From Microbacterium testaceum (GTDB lineage: Bacteria; Actinomycetota; Actinomycetes; Actinomycetales; Microbacteriaceae): a stretch of 64,000 nucleotides of DNA. Under the pieces are notes generated by a model. The model ran no database searches. It had not been told where the DNA came from and was given only the letters and a program-made list of their open reading frames with translations. Every line of letters begins with the position of its first letter. Positions within the stretch are counted from its first letter, which is position 1. Position numbers and translations under genes: made by a program. The stretch covers positions 1 through 64,000 of the forward strand of contig NZ_JAJGNJ010000002.1 of assembly GCF_020781835.1 (NCBI RefSeq). Reading direction: 5' to 3'. This document shows positions 44,179 to 53,395 of this stretch, piece after piece.

Positions 44179-45218
44179 GCCAGCCATTCGTCTCGCCGAT
44201 CGGCCACGAAGTCGACGTCGAGCAGTTCGGGGAATCGCGCGAGCGCGTCGGCGATGAGCTGCTCCTGGCCGGGCGAGAGCCGCTCGCGATCGGTCAGGCA
44301 CAGGCTCGTCGCCAACAGACCCTGCTGCCGCAGCACCTCGTTGACGCCCGCGACGCACCCCGCGAAGTCGCCGGATACGTCGAACACCGCCGCGTTGATC
44401 TCGGCCAGGTCGGTCGCAGCGGCGAGGGTCGACGCCGACACGGCTCCGGCGTCTGCTTCACCGACGGCGTGCCGACGCAGTCGTGCCGCCGCTCGCGCGC
44501 CGACCGCCCACTGCCCGAGCAGTCCGCCCCGGGCCCGGACCTCGCGCTCCTGACCGCCGACCACCGCGCGGGTGGGAGTGATCAGGTCGTGCACGATGGC
44601 GTCGTCGTTCCCGGTGAGCAGTGCGATCTCGTCCCATCGGTCGTGGTGCAGGAGGGCTCGGACCACATCGTTGGTGCGATAACGGTCGAACGGAGCGGTC
44701 TTCACCGCCACGGTCGAGGGCTGGTCGAACAGCGCCGTCCAGAACCCCCGGCTCAATCGCAGCCCGCCCACGCTCTCCTGCAGGTAGAAGCCGATCGTCG
44801 GCAGCACCTCGCCCACCGCCCGCGCGCGATCGAGCAGAGTCTGCTCGGTGCGATCCGCCATCCCCCACGGCGAGAGCAGCACCGCGTCGTACCCGAGCTC
44901 CGCGGCGACGGATGCCTCGGCCACCGCCTGCGCCGTGTCGCCGACGATGCCCGCGATGCGGAGGGGGTCCCAGCCCGCAACGGGTTCGGCCGCCATCGCC
45001 CAGACACCGCGCAGGGCACCGAGATCGTCGTGCAGTTCGAACTGGGTCGTGTGCACACCGACGGCGATTCCGTCGACCTGGGATGCCGCGTAGTAGCGGG
45101 TCAGCGCGCGTTGCGCGCGCTCGTCGAGGCGCCGCCGCTCGTCGAGAGCGAGCGGGTGCGCCGGCACGGCGACGCCTGCGGCGAGCCGATCCGCGACGCT
45201 CCGAACATCCGGCCGCAT
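44175..45218 (-). CDS. dihydrodipicolinate synthase family (class I aldolase-like) protein
   Basis: 347 aa. TIM-barrel of the DapA/NanA superfamily: GIAVGVHTTQFELHD near the start, GYDAVLLSPWGM, LPTIGFYLQESVGG in place of the usual PV-lysine region, and VAVKTAPFDRYRTNDVVRAL with a Lys that could form the Schiff base. It is about 50 aa longer than DapA. The start overlaps the epimerase stop by one base. Probably cleaves a keto sugar acid produced in this pathway; the true substrate is unknown. Confidence 0.78.
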   Translation of the reverse strand: MRPDVRSVADRLAAGVAVPAHPLALDERRRLDERAQRALTRYYAASQVDGIAVGVHTTQFELHDDLGALRGVWAMAAEPVAGWDPLRIAGIVGDTAQAVAEASVAAELGYDAVLLSPWGMADRTEQTLLDRARAVGEVLPTIGFYLQESVGGLRLSRGFWTALFDQPSTVAVKTAPFDRYRTNDVVRALLHHDRWDEIALLTGNDDAIVHDLITPTRAVVGGQEREVRARGGLLGQWAVGARAAARLRRHAVGEADAGAVSASTLAAATDLAEINAAVFDVSGDFAGCVAGVNEVLRQQGLLATSLCLTDRERLSPGQEQLIADALARFPELLDVDFVADRRDEWLA

Positions 45219-46258
45219 CAGTAGGCCCCCCGACGCTGCTCGAACTTCGTCGCCTTGCCCAGGGCGCGGTTGCCCGCCGACACCCAGTCCGCGACCCAGT
45301 CGATGAGGGTGCGCAGCGGGACCGTGGGATAGCCGTACAGCGCGAAGCAGTCCGACGCGTCGCTCAGGAGCGCGTCGGTCGCCTCGGCGCCGGTGAACGT
45401 GGCATCCGCCCCCATCCTCTCGGCCAGAAGCGTCGCGATCGTGCGCACGGGGATGGTCTCGGGCCCGGTCGCGTTGAGGATGCGCGGAGGCGTCGCGGCC
45501 AGCTCGATGCTGCGCAGCGCCCAGCTGCTGATGTCCCCCTGCCACGCGACGTTCGCCGCCGGCATGGTGACGTCCACCGGCGACCCCGCTGCGATGGTCT
45601 GCGCGATGTCGGCGATCACGCCGTACCGCAGCTCGCACGCGTAGTTGAGCCGGAAGATCGTCGTGGGGGTGTCCCACCGCTCGGCCGCGTAGGTGAAGAC
45701 CCTCTCGCGCCCGAGGCAGGACTGCGCATAGTCGCCGTCGGGGCGCGGCACGTCGGTCTCACGACTCCCCCCGGATGTCAGGGAGGTGAGCCCGTAGACG
45801 TTGCCGGTGGAGTAGATCATCGACGGGACGCCGCGGTAGCGGTCCGCGACGAGGGTGGGGATCGAGACGTTCGACCACCAGGTCCGGTGCTCGGCGCCGG
45901 ATGTGCCGAACTTCATCGCTGCCAGGTAGAACATGCCCGCGGCGTCGGGAAGGGTTCCATACGCTGCGGGGTCAGCCAGATCGGCTGCGACCGTGCGGAT
46001 GCCCGCGTCGTCCAACCCGCGACGGGTCTCGGCGTCGGTCCACCGCGAGACGGCGATGACTTCGGCCGTCGAGCCCGCCTCGTCGAGGGCCGCGCGCGCC
46101 ATTCGCGCCATCGTCGGACCGATCTTGCCGCCCGCACCGAGCAGCACCACGTCGCCGCCGAGCGCCGCCAGGGCAGCGCCGACACCGACGCCGGGCTCAC
46201 TCAGCAGGGCGTCGAGCGCGCGATCGGTGTCAGGTGCGGGCTGGGAGACTTTCGCCAC
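45218..46258 (-). CDS. NAD-dependent epimerase/dehydratase family protein
   Basis: About 346 aa from the GTG at 46258, which has AGAGGAAA upstream; the ATG at 46273 lies too close to the operator. Extended SDR features: LGAGGKIGPTMARMA (a variant of GxxGxxG), STGNVYG with catalytic Ser, a divergent region instead of the usual YxxxK (REDV/RPDGDYAQSCLGRER), and FRLNYACELRYGV. First gene of the operon epimerase, aldolase, reductase, dehydratase, LamG. Sugar substrate unknown. Confidence 0.8.
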   Translation of the reverse strand: MAKVSQPAPDTDRALDALLSEPGVGVGAALAALGGDVVLLGAGGKIGPTMARMARAALDEAGSTAEVIAVSRWTDAETRRGLDDAGIRTVAADLADPAAYGTLPDAAGMFYLAAMKFGTSGAEHRTWWSNVSIPTLVADRYRGVPSMIYSTGNVYGLTSLTSGGSRETDVPRPDGDYAQSCLGRERVFTYAAERWDTPTTIFRLNYACELRYGVIADIAQTIAAGSPVDVTMPAANVAWQGDISSWALRSIELAATPPRILNATGPETIPVRTIATLLAERMGADATFTGAEATDALLSDASDCFALYGYPTVPLRTLIDWVADWVSAGNRALGKATKFEQRRGAY

Positions 46259-46280
46259 GGTGTTTCCTCTCATCAGTGTT

Positions 46281-46290
46281 CAAACGTTTG
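46281..46290. promoter_or_regulatory. LacI-type operator CAAACGTTTG (1 of 3)
   Basis: Perfect 10-bp palindrome 23 bases before the epimerase GTG, at the promoter of the sugar-acid operon. Identical to sites at 51677-51686 and 54210-54219; central CG with CAAA/TTTG arms is characteristic of LacI/CcpA-family operators. Confidence 0.85.
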
Positions 46291-46330
46291 CATCTGGGAG
46301 ACGCGAGGACCAGGACGGTGCCGTGGGGGA

Positions 46331-47326
46331 TCAGCCCGCGGCAGGTCCCGTCGACGCGCGGAACACCGCGTGGGCGGTGACGGCCAGGGGAGTGGTGTCA
46401 TTGCGCTCGCCCTCCGCGAGCGACAGCAGCCGCTCCACCGCGAGGCGACCGACGCGCTCGCCCTGTGCGGCGATCGTCGTCAGGCCCGGATGCGCGAGCT
46501 CGGCGAGGATGTCGTCGTGACCGACCACCGAGATGTCGGTGGGCACGGTGAGTCCCTCGCGACGAAGACCCTCCACGAGTCCCGAGGCGAGAACGTCGTC
46601 GAAGGCGATCACGGCCGTGCCGCCCGCCGCGACGACCGCCGGAGCCACGGAGATCCCGTCGGCGTAGGTGGCGGGACTCGCGTCGACCGTCGCGAGCTCC
46701 ATGCCCGCGCGGCGCGCCTGCTCCGTGACGACCTTGAGGCGCTGGCGATTCGCCCACGACGCCGCGGGACCCTGCAGGTAGGTGAGCCGACGATGCCCGA
46801 GCCCGCGCAGATGCTGGACGATCTCGGTCAACGCCGCCGAGGACTCCGTCACCACGGACGAGACGTCCTCGACGACGCGGTTGATGAGGACGACGGGCAC
46901 GCTGGCGGCGAGCTCACGGATGCGCGGGGCACTCATCCGCGGCGCGGCCAGGATCAAGCCGCGCGTCTGGCGCGCGAGCTGGTCGGCGACCTGGAACTCG
47001 ATCTCGGCGCTGTCGTCGGTGTCGGCGACCAGGACACCGACGCCCGAGGCCCGCGAGCGACCCTGCGCGAACTTCAGGAGGGTCGTCATGTAGGGGTTCG
47101 TGATGTCGGGCACGATCAGTCCGATGTTGGACGCGATCCCCCGCTTGAGCGCGCGGGCGACGACGTTCGGCGTGAACCGCAGCTGCGCCGCGACGGCCTT
47201 CACGTGCTGCACGGTCGCCGGCGAGAGACGCTCGGGGTTCGAGAAGACGCGGGAGACGGTCGAGATCGACACCCCCGCGGCATCCGCGACGTCGCGCAGT
47301 TTGGCGGGTCCGTTGACACCGGTCAT
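46331..47326 (-). CDS. LacI family transcriptional regulator
   Basis: 331 aa. N-terminal helix-turn-helix (KLRDVADAAGVSISTVSRVFSNPERLSPATVQHVKAVAAQLRFTPNVVARALK, with the hinge-helix) and a periplasmic-binding-like sensor domain (IGLIVPDITNPYMTTLLKFAQ, AFDDVLASGLVEGLRREG, VVGHDDI). It is the last gene of the ABC transporter operon, its ATG overlapping the stop of the dehydrogenase gene. Three CAAACGTTTG sites nearby are its probable operators. The effector is presumably an amino sugar or its phosphate. Confidence 0.93.
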   Translation of the reverse strand: MTGVNGPAKLRDVADAAGVSISTVSRVFSNPERLSPATVQHVKAVAAQLRFTPNVVARALKRGIASNIGLIVPDITNPYMTTLLKFAQGRSRASGVGVLVADTDDSAEIEFQVADQLARQTRGLILAAPRMSAPRIRELAASVPVVLINRVVEDVSSVVTESSAALTEIVQHLRGLGHRRLTYLQGPAASWANRQRLKVVTEQARRAGMELATVDASPATYADGISVAPAVVAAGGTAVIAFDDVLASGLVEGLRREGLTVPTDISVVGHDDILAELAHPGLTTIAAQGERVGRLAVERLLSLAEGERNDTTPLAVTAHAVFRASTGPAAG

Positions 47327-48495
47327 GCGCGCACCCCCTCGGTCGGAACTCCGGACTCATCGTAGAGCGCAGCCGCCCGCGTCTCGGGGAAGATCCGATG
47401 CGAGGTCAGCGGCACCCCGCTTTCCGAGAGGGCTCGGCCGGATGCCGCAACCGCGTCGATGGCGTCGGCGATACCCGGCAGCGTGACCCACCGATCCCCG
47501 TCGCGGTCGATGGCGATCCCCGAGCGGGAGAGGCTCGTCGTCGCGGGGATGCCCGCGGCGGCCTCGACCACCCGCACGAAGGACTCGGCCGCCGACGCGC
47601 TGAGCCACGGGTCGCCCTGGCCCCGCGGGTCGAGCACGGCGGCGCGAAGGGTCGGGACGTGCGCGCCGGGGGCCACGGGTCGCCCGTCGAGCGTCGCGGC
47701 GAGGTCGCGCAGCCGGATGCGAAGCGTCGCCCGCTCCCCCTCCACGAGGAGGCCGGGTTCGATCACGCGGTCTGCCGCGGTCGTGCCCACTGCCGTCACG
47801 ACCGGCCCGGTCGACGAGGTCACGCGGAACGCGGCCACGTCGTCGGCCTCGATGTCGCGCACGGATCCGAGTTCGACCTCGATCTCCTTCGGCATCCATC
47901 CCGCCGACACCCTGGCGGCGACGACGAGAGCGGCGTGCGTGGCGTGCGCGAGGGGGTTCACGAGCGACCCGTCGCCCACCGCGACCCCGTCGAGCGTGCG
48001 TCGTCCCGCCCAGGCCGAACGGCGGAAGTAGGCGTCCGGGCGCTGCAGGGCGCCGTAGCCGGTGACCCGCCGGACCGGGCCGAGGGCCGTTCGAGCCGCC
48101 TCCACCATGCGCACCACGCCCGGGGTCTGCTGGAAGCCGATCTCGAATCTCCGCCCCTGCGCCAGCCGTGAGAGCTGGTGCAGCTCCGCGACCGTGGGCA
48201 CCGGCGGCTTCTCGAGGTAGAGCGACGCGCCGGACCGCAGCGCGAGGGATGCCAGAGCGGCGTGCGTGTGCGGAGGCGTGGCGACCACCACGGCGTCGAC
48301 CGCCTCCCGCTCGAGGGCGACCGAGAGATCGGTGTCGAACGCCGGCGCACCGGCGAGAGCCTCGAGATCGTCCGGGGGGCGCACGTCGACGACGCCGACG
48401 AGCGCCACCTCGCCCTGCAGCTGCAGGACCAGCAGCTCATCGAGGTGGCGGCGCCCGTATCCCGACGCACCGACGAGCACCACGCGCGGCGTCAT
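47323..48495 (-). CDS. Gfo/Idh/MocA family oxidoreductase (long form)
   Basis: 390 aa. Rossmann start VVLVGASGYGRRHLDEL, then VDAVVVATPPHTHAALA and the catalytic EKPPVPT motif (Glu-Lys-Pro) near residue 95. The C-terminal domain is a normal Gfo/Idh/MocA beta-sheet. It overlaps both the upstream permease and the downstream lacI gene by ATGA, so it is firmly inside the transporter operon. Likely oxidises or epimerises the imported sugar using NAD(P). Confidence 0.88.
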   Translation of the reverse strand: MTPRVVLVGASGYGRRHLDELLVLQLQGEVALVGVVDVRPPDDLEALAGAPAFDTDLSVALEREAVDAVVVATPPHTHAALASLALRSGASLYLEKPPVPTVAELHQLSRLAQGRRFEIGFQQTPGVVRMVEAARTALGPVRRVTGYGALQRPDAYFRRSAWAGRRTLDGVAVGDGSLVNPLAHATHAALVVAARVSAGWMPKEIEVELGSVRDIEADDVAAFRVTSSTGPVVTAVGTTAADRVIEPGLLVEGERATLRIRLRDLAATLDGRPVAPGAHVPTLRAAVLDPRGQGDPWLSASAAESFVRVVEAAAGIPATTSLSRSGIAIDRDGDRWVTLPGIADAIDAVAASGRALSESGVPLTSHRIFPETRAAALYDESGVPTEGVRA

Positions 48496-49403
48496 CCCTT
48501 CAACGCCCCTTCGGCGAGACCCGTGAAGACCTGCTTCTGCATGAGGAAATACACCAACAACGGCGGGATCATCACGATCACGGCCGCGGCGCTGATGACG
48601 CGCTGGTCGGCCGAGAACGCGCCGGAGAGGAACTGCACCCCGACGTTGACGGGGTAGTTCGCGGGATCACTGAGCACCACCAGCGGCCACAGGAACTGGT
48701 CCCAGCTGTCGAGGAACCCCAGGACCGCGACCACCGCGAGTGAGCCGCGCACTCCCGGCAGCATGATCGACCAGAACGTGCGGATCGGACCCGCGCCGTC
48801 CACCGTCGCCGCCTCTTCGAGCTCGTTCGGGATTTGGAGGAAAGCTTGGCGCATCACGAAGATCGACACGATCGATACCGCCTGCGGCAGGACGACGCCG
48901 AGGAGGGTGTCCTGGAGAGCGAGCCCGCGCGTCACCAGCAGGGTCGAGATCAGGATGACCTCGAAAGGCAGGGCGGCGGTGGCCAGAAGGATGCCGATGT
49001 AGAGCGCCCGGCCGCGGAACGCGATCCGCGCGAGCGCGTAGCCGGTGAGGGTCGCGAGCACCAGGTTCAGCGTGACCCCCATCGCCGAGATCGCCGCCGA
49101 GTTCAGCAGGTATCGGCCCAAGGGCACGCTCGTGAACGCGGTGACGAAGTTGTCGAAGGTCGGCTCGCGCGGGATGAGGCTCCCCGGGAAGCCGACTGCC
49201 TGTTCGCCCGCCCCCTTCAGCGCCGTGCCGAGCTGCCAGAGCAGCGGGCCGAGGACCACCGCCATCGCGAGGGCCATGAGCACCCAGCGGACGGTGCGCT
49301 CCACGGGCCCGACCCGGCCGGGTACGCGGCGGCGGCGCGCGCGGGGCGGGAGCGGGGCGGGAGCCGACACGGATCGGCGGGTCGGCGTCACGGTCGCGGT
49401 CAT
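48492..49403 (-). CDS. carbohydrate ABC transporter permease (MalG-like)
   Basis: 303 aa, six membrane spans after an Arg/Pro-rich cytoplasmic start. The EAA loop reads NELEEAATVDGAGPIRTFWSIMLPGVRGSLA. The last residues KQVFTGLAEGALKG are typical for MalG-type sugar permeases. ATG at 49403 overlaps the stop of the partner permease. Confidence 0.93.
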   Translation of the reverse strand: MTATVTPTRRSVSAPAPLPPRARRRRVPGRVGPVERTVRWVLMALAMAVVLGPLLWQLGTALKGAGEQAVGFPGSLIPREPTFDNFVTAFTSVPLGRYLLNSAAISAMGVTLNLVLATLTGYALARIAFRGRALYIGILLATAALPFEVILISTLLVTRGLALQDTLLGVVLPQAVSIVSIFVMRQAFLQIPNELEEAATVDGAGPIRTFWSIMLPGVRGSLAVVAVLGFLDSWDQFLWPLVVLSDPANYPVNVGVQFLSGAFSADQRVISAAAVIVMIPPLLVYFLMQKQVFTGLAEGALKG

Positions 49404-50332
49404 CGCAGCGCCCTCCGTCGGGAGAAGATCCAGGACACCGCCGACACCACCAGGACGAGCGCGAACAGCACGAGACTGATCGCCGAGGCCAGGCCCGCTT
49501 CGGTTCCGGGGGAGATTCCTTTGCTGAACAGGTAGAGCACGACCGTCGTCGACGACGTGCCCGGGCCACCGCCCGTGAGCACGTACGGCTCGGTGAAGGC
49601 GCGCAGGGAGGCGATCGCGGCGAGGATGGCGACCAGCCCGATCGTCCCCTGGATCTGCGGCAGCGTGATGCTCCATGTGCGGCGACCCCACGCCGCACCG
49701 TCCAGCTCGGCGGCCTCGTCCAGCTCGCGCGAGACGTTCTGCAGGGCCGCCAGGAGGATGAGCGTGTACAGGCCGCAGCTCTTCCACACCGTGACCAGCA
49801 CCGCGCTGACGAGAGCCAACTGGGTGCTCGTCAGGAACGGCACCGGCGCGCTCACTATCGACAGGCCCTGCAGGATCTGGTTGACCAGACCGTTCGAGCT
49901 CAACACGTACTGGAACATCAGCGCGACGACGGCCATGGGCATCACCAGCGGCGAGAAGAGGATGGGGCGCACGATGCCCGTGCCCCGCATCTTCGTGTTC
50001 AGCAGGATCGCCAGGGCCAGCGAGATGCCCGCGATGAGTGGCGTGGCCAGAATCATGTAGATGCCCGTGTGGGCCGTGGCATCCCAGAAGGATGCCGACG
50101 AGAAGATCCGGACGAAGTTGTCGATGCCCGTGAACGTTCCCCCGCCGATCGTGCTGGCGTCGGTGAACGCCAGCACGAACGTGTTGAGCAGCGGAAGGAA
50201 GAGGAACGTCAGCTGCAGGATCAACACCGGGCCGATGAAGACCACGGGCACCCACCAGGCGTGCCGCCGTCCCTTCGAGCGGGAGAGTCGACGCGACACC
50301 GGCCGCGCGACGGGGGAAACGAGGGCCGTCAC
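49400..50332 (-). CDS. carbohydrate ABC transporter permease (MalF-like)
   Basis: 310 aa from a GTG overlapping the stop of the binding-protein gene. Six spans; EAA motif SRELDEAAELDGAAWGRRTWSITLPQIQGTI; the TGGGPGTSSTTVVLYLF segment is characteristic of sugar permeases of the UgpA/MalF type. Forms the membrane channel with the MalG-like protein. No ATPase gene is present; a shared MsmK/MalK-type ATPase elsewhere is usual in actinobacteria. Confidence 0.93.
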   Translation of the reverse strand: MTALVSPVARPVSRRLSRSKGRRHAWWVPVVFIGPVLILQLTFLFLPLLNTFVLAFTDASTIGGGTFTGIDNFVRIFSSASFWDATAHTGIYMILATPLIAGISLALAILLNTKMRGTGIVRPILFSPLVMPMAVVALMFQYVLSSNGLVNQILQGLSIVSAPVPFLTSTQLALVSAVLVTVWKSCGLYTLILLAALQNVSRELDEAAELDGAAWGRRTWSITLPQIQGTIGLVAILAAIASLRAFTEPYVLTGGGPGTSSTTVVLYLFSKGISPGTEAGLASAISLVLFALVLVVSAVSWIFSRRRALR

Positions 50333-51621
50333 TTCGCGCGCGCCTGCAGCATCTCGGTCAGCTGGGTCTCGGCATCCGCCAAGGCCTGGGCCACGGGGGT
50401 CTCGCCGGTGATGGCGGTCTGCACCGCGCTCCACAGCGTGCTCGCGTACTCGGAGTCCACCGCTGCCGGCTTGGGCATCGTGCCGCCGTCGAACAGGCTC
50501 GTGGCGACGATCCGACGCGCCTGCGTGGCCAGATCGGTGGGCTCGGCCTGGAAGAAGTCGGCCTCGAGCGACTCGACCGTGCTGGGGAACACCGACGACT
50601 GCTCGGCGAGGGCCAGCTGGTTCTCGGGCGAGGTCAGGAAGGTCGCGAACGCCAGCGCGGTGGCCGCGTTCTCGCTGCTCTGCGGCACCGCGATCCCGTG
50701 CGCGACGACCCAGGTCGTTCCCTTCGACGCGCCGAGCGGCTCGGCGATGCGCAGGTTCTCGAGCACCTGAGGTGCGTTCTGACCGATGATCTTCAGGCGC
50801 GACGGCCCGGTCTCGAGGTAGGCCGTCTCGCCCTGCGAGAACGTGTCGATCTCCGTGCGCTGAGCGGCCGTCACCGAATCGGCGGGGATGCCGCCGTTCG
50901 CGTAGAGGTCCGCCAGCCGCTGCAGGAAGTCGGCCGCTTCGGGCGTGTTCACCACGGCCGCGGTGGAGTCCTCGTTGACGAGGGGAACGCCCATGCTCAG
51001 CAGGTAGTTCGGCAGGCCGATGGAGGTCGGCTGGAAGCCGGCCTTGCCGGTCGTGCGAGCGATCTCCGCCGACACGTCGAGCAGCTCGCTGTACGTCGTC
51101 GGGGACGCGGGCGAGCCGGCCTGGTCGATGAGCGAGCCGTTCTCCATCAGCACGGGCGAGTTCAAGTACCAGGGGAGGGCCGCGACCGCCGTGGTGCCGT
51201 AGTCGAACGACTTCCACGCCGAGGGGACGTACCGGCTCTCCAGGTCGGCCGCGCTCTGCGACATGTCAAGGACGCGGCCGTCCCGGCCGAGGGGCGCGAG
51301 TGTCGCGGCATCCAGGTCCAGGACGTCGGGGAGCGTGCCCGCGACCGAGTCGGCGCTCACCTTGCGCGCTGCCTGGTCGCTCGGGATGTCGGTCCACTGG
51401 ACCGTCGTGCCAGGGTTCGCCTGCTCGAAATCGGCGATGACGCCGTTGATGTAGTCGTCGAACGTCGGCGACAGCTGCATGGTCTGGAAGGTGATGGTCC
51501 CGCCGATCTCACCGCCCGTGTCGGCGGACTGCGCAGGAGCCGGGCCCAGTCCGCATCCGGACAGGGCGAGAAGCGATGCGACGCCGCCGACGAGGGTGAC
51601 GGTCTTGATACTGCGATGCAT
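50329..51621 (-). CDS. extracellular sugar-binding lipoprotein of an ABC transporter
   Basis: 430 aa, family 1 solute-binding protein. Lipobox LSGC at about residue 23 after a hydrophobic signal. Motifs GGTITFQTMQ, DYINGVIADFEQANPGTTVQW, LPDVLDLDAATLAPL and ALPWYLNSPVLMEN are typical. First gene of the operon, with a CAAACGTTTG operator 56 bases upstream. Operon context suggests binding of GlcNAc-containing oligosaccharides. Confidence 0.93.
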   Translation of the reverse strand: MHRSIKTVTLVGGVASLLALSGCGLGPAPAQSADTGGEIGGTITFQTMQLSPTFDDYINGVIADFEQANPGTTVQWTDIPSDQAARKVSADSVAGTLPDVLDLDAATLAPLGRDGRVLDMSQSAADLESRYVPSAWKSFDYGTTAVAALPWYLNSPVLMENGSLIDQAGSPASPTTYSELLDVSAEIARTTGKAGFQPTSIGLPNYLLSMGVPLVNEDSTAAVVNTPEAADFLQRLADLYANGGIPADSVTAAQRTEIDTFSQGETAYLETGPSRLKIIGQNAPQVLENLRIAEPLGASKGTTWVVAHGIAVPQSSENAATALAFATFLTSPENQLALAEQSSVFPSTVESLEADFFQAEPTDLATQARRIVATSLFDGGTMPKPAAVDSEYASTLWSAVQTAITGETPVAQALADAETQLTEMLQARAK

Positions 51622-51676
51622 GAGCACTCCGGGTCGTGAGAAGAGTGAAACCGAAAAGTGGTGCTTCGTTCGCGTG

Positions 51677-51686
51677 CAAACGTTTG
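51677..51686. promoter_or_regulatory. LacI-type operator CAAACGTTTG (2 of 3)
   Basis: Located between the divergent binding-protein gene (start 51621) and the GH3 gene (start 51700), so one site could control both directions. Identical to the other two copies. Confidence 0.88.
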
Positions 51687-51699
51687 ATAAGAAGTTGAC

Positions 51700-53235
51700 A
51701 TGGCTTCTTCCATCCGTCAAGTACCCGTCGAAATTCGTCCGGTCACCGACCGCGATCTGCGGCGGCGGATCGCCGCGTGCCTCCTCGTCATGCCCGGCGT
51801 CGACCGGCACGGACGGCCTGACGAAGCGACCACGGCGGCGATCCGCGCGGGCGTGGGCGCGCTGCACAGCGTCACGGGGATGCCCGCATCCGCAGCCGCG
51901 CGGTACCACGCCGAGGTCCGGCGCATCGCGGCGGAAGCGGGTCTGCCCGCGCCCCTCATCTCCGGGAACCTCGAATCGGGCATCGGCTACAGCCTCGGCC
52001 GGACGGGCACCGACCTGCCGTACCCGCGGGGGGTCGGGATCGCCGACGACGAGGGCCTCGCGTATCGGGTCGCCCGTCGGGCGGCCGAAGAGGCTCGCGC
52101 CGTCGGCTACGACTGGACGTTCAGCCCCACCGTGGACGTTCTCACCACGTTGCGCGACCCGATCCTGGGCGTCCGCGCCTTCGGGGTGGACTCCGCCCGC
52201 ACGGCGGCGCTGGGCGCCGCGCAGGTACGCGGATTCCGCGACGGAGGCGTCCTCGCGAGCGCCAAGCACTTCCCCGGTCACGGGGACAGCGTCGTCGACA
52301 GCCACCTCGGGCTGCCGGTCATCGACCGGGACGAGGCCGAGTTCGAGGACGTGCACCTTCCGCCGTTCGTCGCGGCGATCGCTGCCGGGGTGCAGACCAT
52401 CATGGTGGGCCACGTCGTGCTCCGCCGGCTCGGCGAGGACCTCCCCGCGAGCATCTCTCCGACCGTCAACCGCGAGTGGCTGCGCGACCGGCTCGGCTTC
52501 TCGGGCGTCATCATCTCGGACTCGCTGCGCATGGCCGCGATCGCGGCGCGCTGGGCCCCGCCGGAGGCAGTCGTGCGGGCCCTCGCCGCGGGGGCGGACG
52601 TCGCGAACTCGAAGTGCGAAGCCGATGCGCTGCCTGCCCTGATCGACGCGGTCGTCGCGTCGATCCGTGAGGGCGTGATCGACGAAGCGCAGATCGACGC
52701 CTCCGTGACCCGCCTCGACACCGCACGCGCGAGCCTTCCGGCCGCACCGGGTCCCCACGAGGCCGTACGCCTCGACGCCCCCCTCGCGTGGGACGACCCG
52801 GATCGGGCGAGGACCGTGGATGCCGCGGAATCACCGCGAGCAGCCGGCGAGATCGTCGTCGTCGGGGAGCACGCGCTGGCGGAGCGGGTGCATGCGGCGC
52901 TGAACGAACGGGGGAGGAGCGCGCGACTCCGCCCCGAACGCGTGTCCACCGCCGCGCTCGAGCGCATCGCCCGTGACACGGGCGGCGCCGTGCTGCCCGT
53001 GATGGTCCCGCCCACCGCGGTCACGGATGCCGAGATCAGCTCGTTGCGGGACGTCGTCGCCGCGACGGCGGCTCTCGGAGGGGTCGCGACGATCGTCAAC
53101 GGAGTCGTGCCCGCCGCGATGTTCGACGCACACGGTTCCGCGGTCATCGTCGCCCCGGCTGTCGACGCGTTCGACATCTGCACACAAGCCGCGGTGGATG
53201 CTGTTGCCGACCGGATCATCGCCGATGCACCCTGA
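51700..53235 (+). CDS. glycoside hydrolase family 3, beta-N-acetylhexosaminidase-like
   Basis: 511 aa, cytoplasmic (no signal peptide). NagZ-type signatures: KHFPGHGDSVVDSHLGLP with the Asp-His dyad, ISGNLESGIGYS, SPTVDVL and the nucleophile segment VIISDSLRMAAI. The about 170-residue C-terminal part is an extra alpha/beta domain, as in two-domain GH3 enzymes. Removes terminal beta-GlcNAc from imported oligosaccharides, feeding NagA/NagB. Ribosome binding site is weak (GAAGTTGAC). Confidence 0.9.
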   Translation: MASSIRQVPVEIRPVTDRDLRRRIAACLLVMPGVDRHGRPDEATTAAIRAGVGALHSVTGMPASAAARYHAEVRRIAAEAGLPAPLISGNLESGIGYSLGRTGTDLPYPRGVGIADDEGLAYRVARRAAEEARAVGYDWTFSPTVDVLTTLRDPILGVRAFGVDSARTAALGAAQVRGFRDGGVLASAKHFPGHGDSVVDSHLGLPVIDRDEAEFEDVHLPPFVAAIAAGVQTIMVGHVVLRRLGEDLPASISPTVNREWLRDRLGFSGVIISDSLRMAAIAARWAPPEAVVRALAAGADVANSKCEADALPALIDAVVASIREGVIDEAQIDASVTRLDTARASLPAAPGPHEAVRLDAPLAWDDPDRARTVDAAESPRAAGEIVVVGEHALAERVHAALNERGRSARLRPERVSTAALERIARDTGGAVLPVMVPPTAVTDAEISSLRDVVAATAALGGVATIVNGVVPAAMFDAHGSAVIVAPAVDAFDICTQAAVDAVADRIIADAP

Positions 53236-53242
53236 CCTCCCG

Positions 53243-53271
53243 CATCCCGGGGGCGCTGCAGCCCCGGGATG
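53243..53271 (+). terminator. hairpin after the GH3 gene
   Basis: CATCCCGGGG (53243-53252) and CCCCGGGATG (53262-53271) form a perfect 10-bp stem eight bases after the stop codon. A further imperfect 16-bp inverted repeat (GGATCACG..GCCGCC near 53295 with GGCGGCACCGTGATCC near 53341) probably serves the convergent dehydrogenase gene. Confidence 0.78.
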
Positions 53272-53395
53272 TCTCGGGATCGCGGATGCCTGAGGATCAC
53301 GACGCCGCCGCGGTGCCCCGGGAGATGCCCGAGGATCCCTGGCGGCACCGTGATCCACGCGGCATCCAAGACTGAGGTCCGGAAGAGGCGCGCCC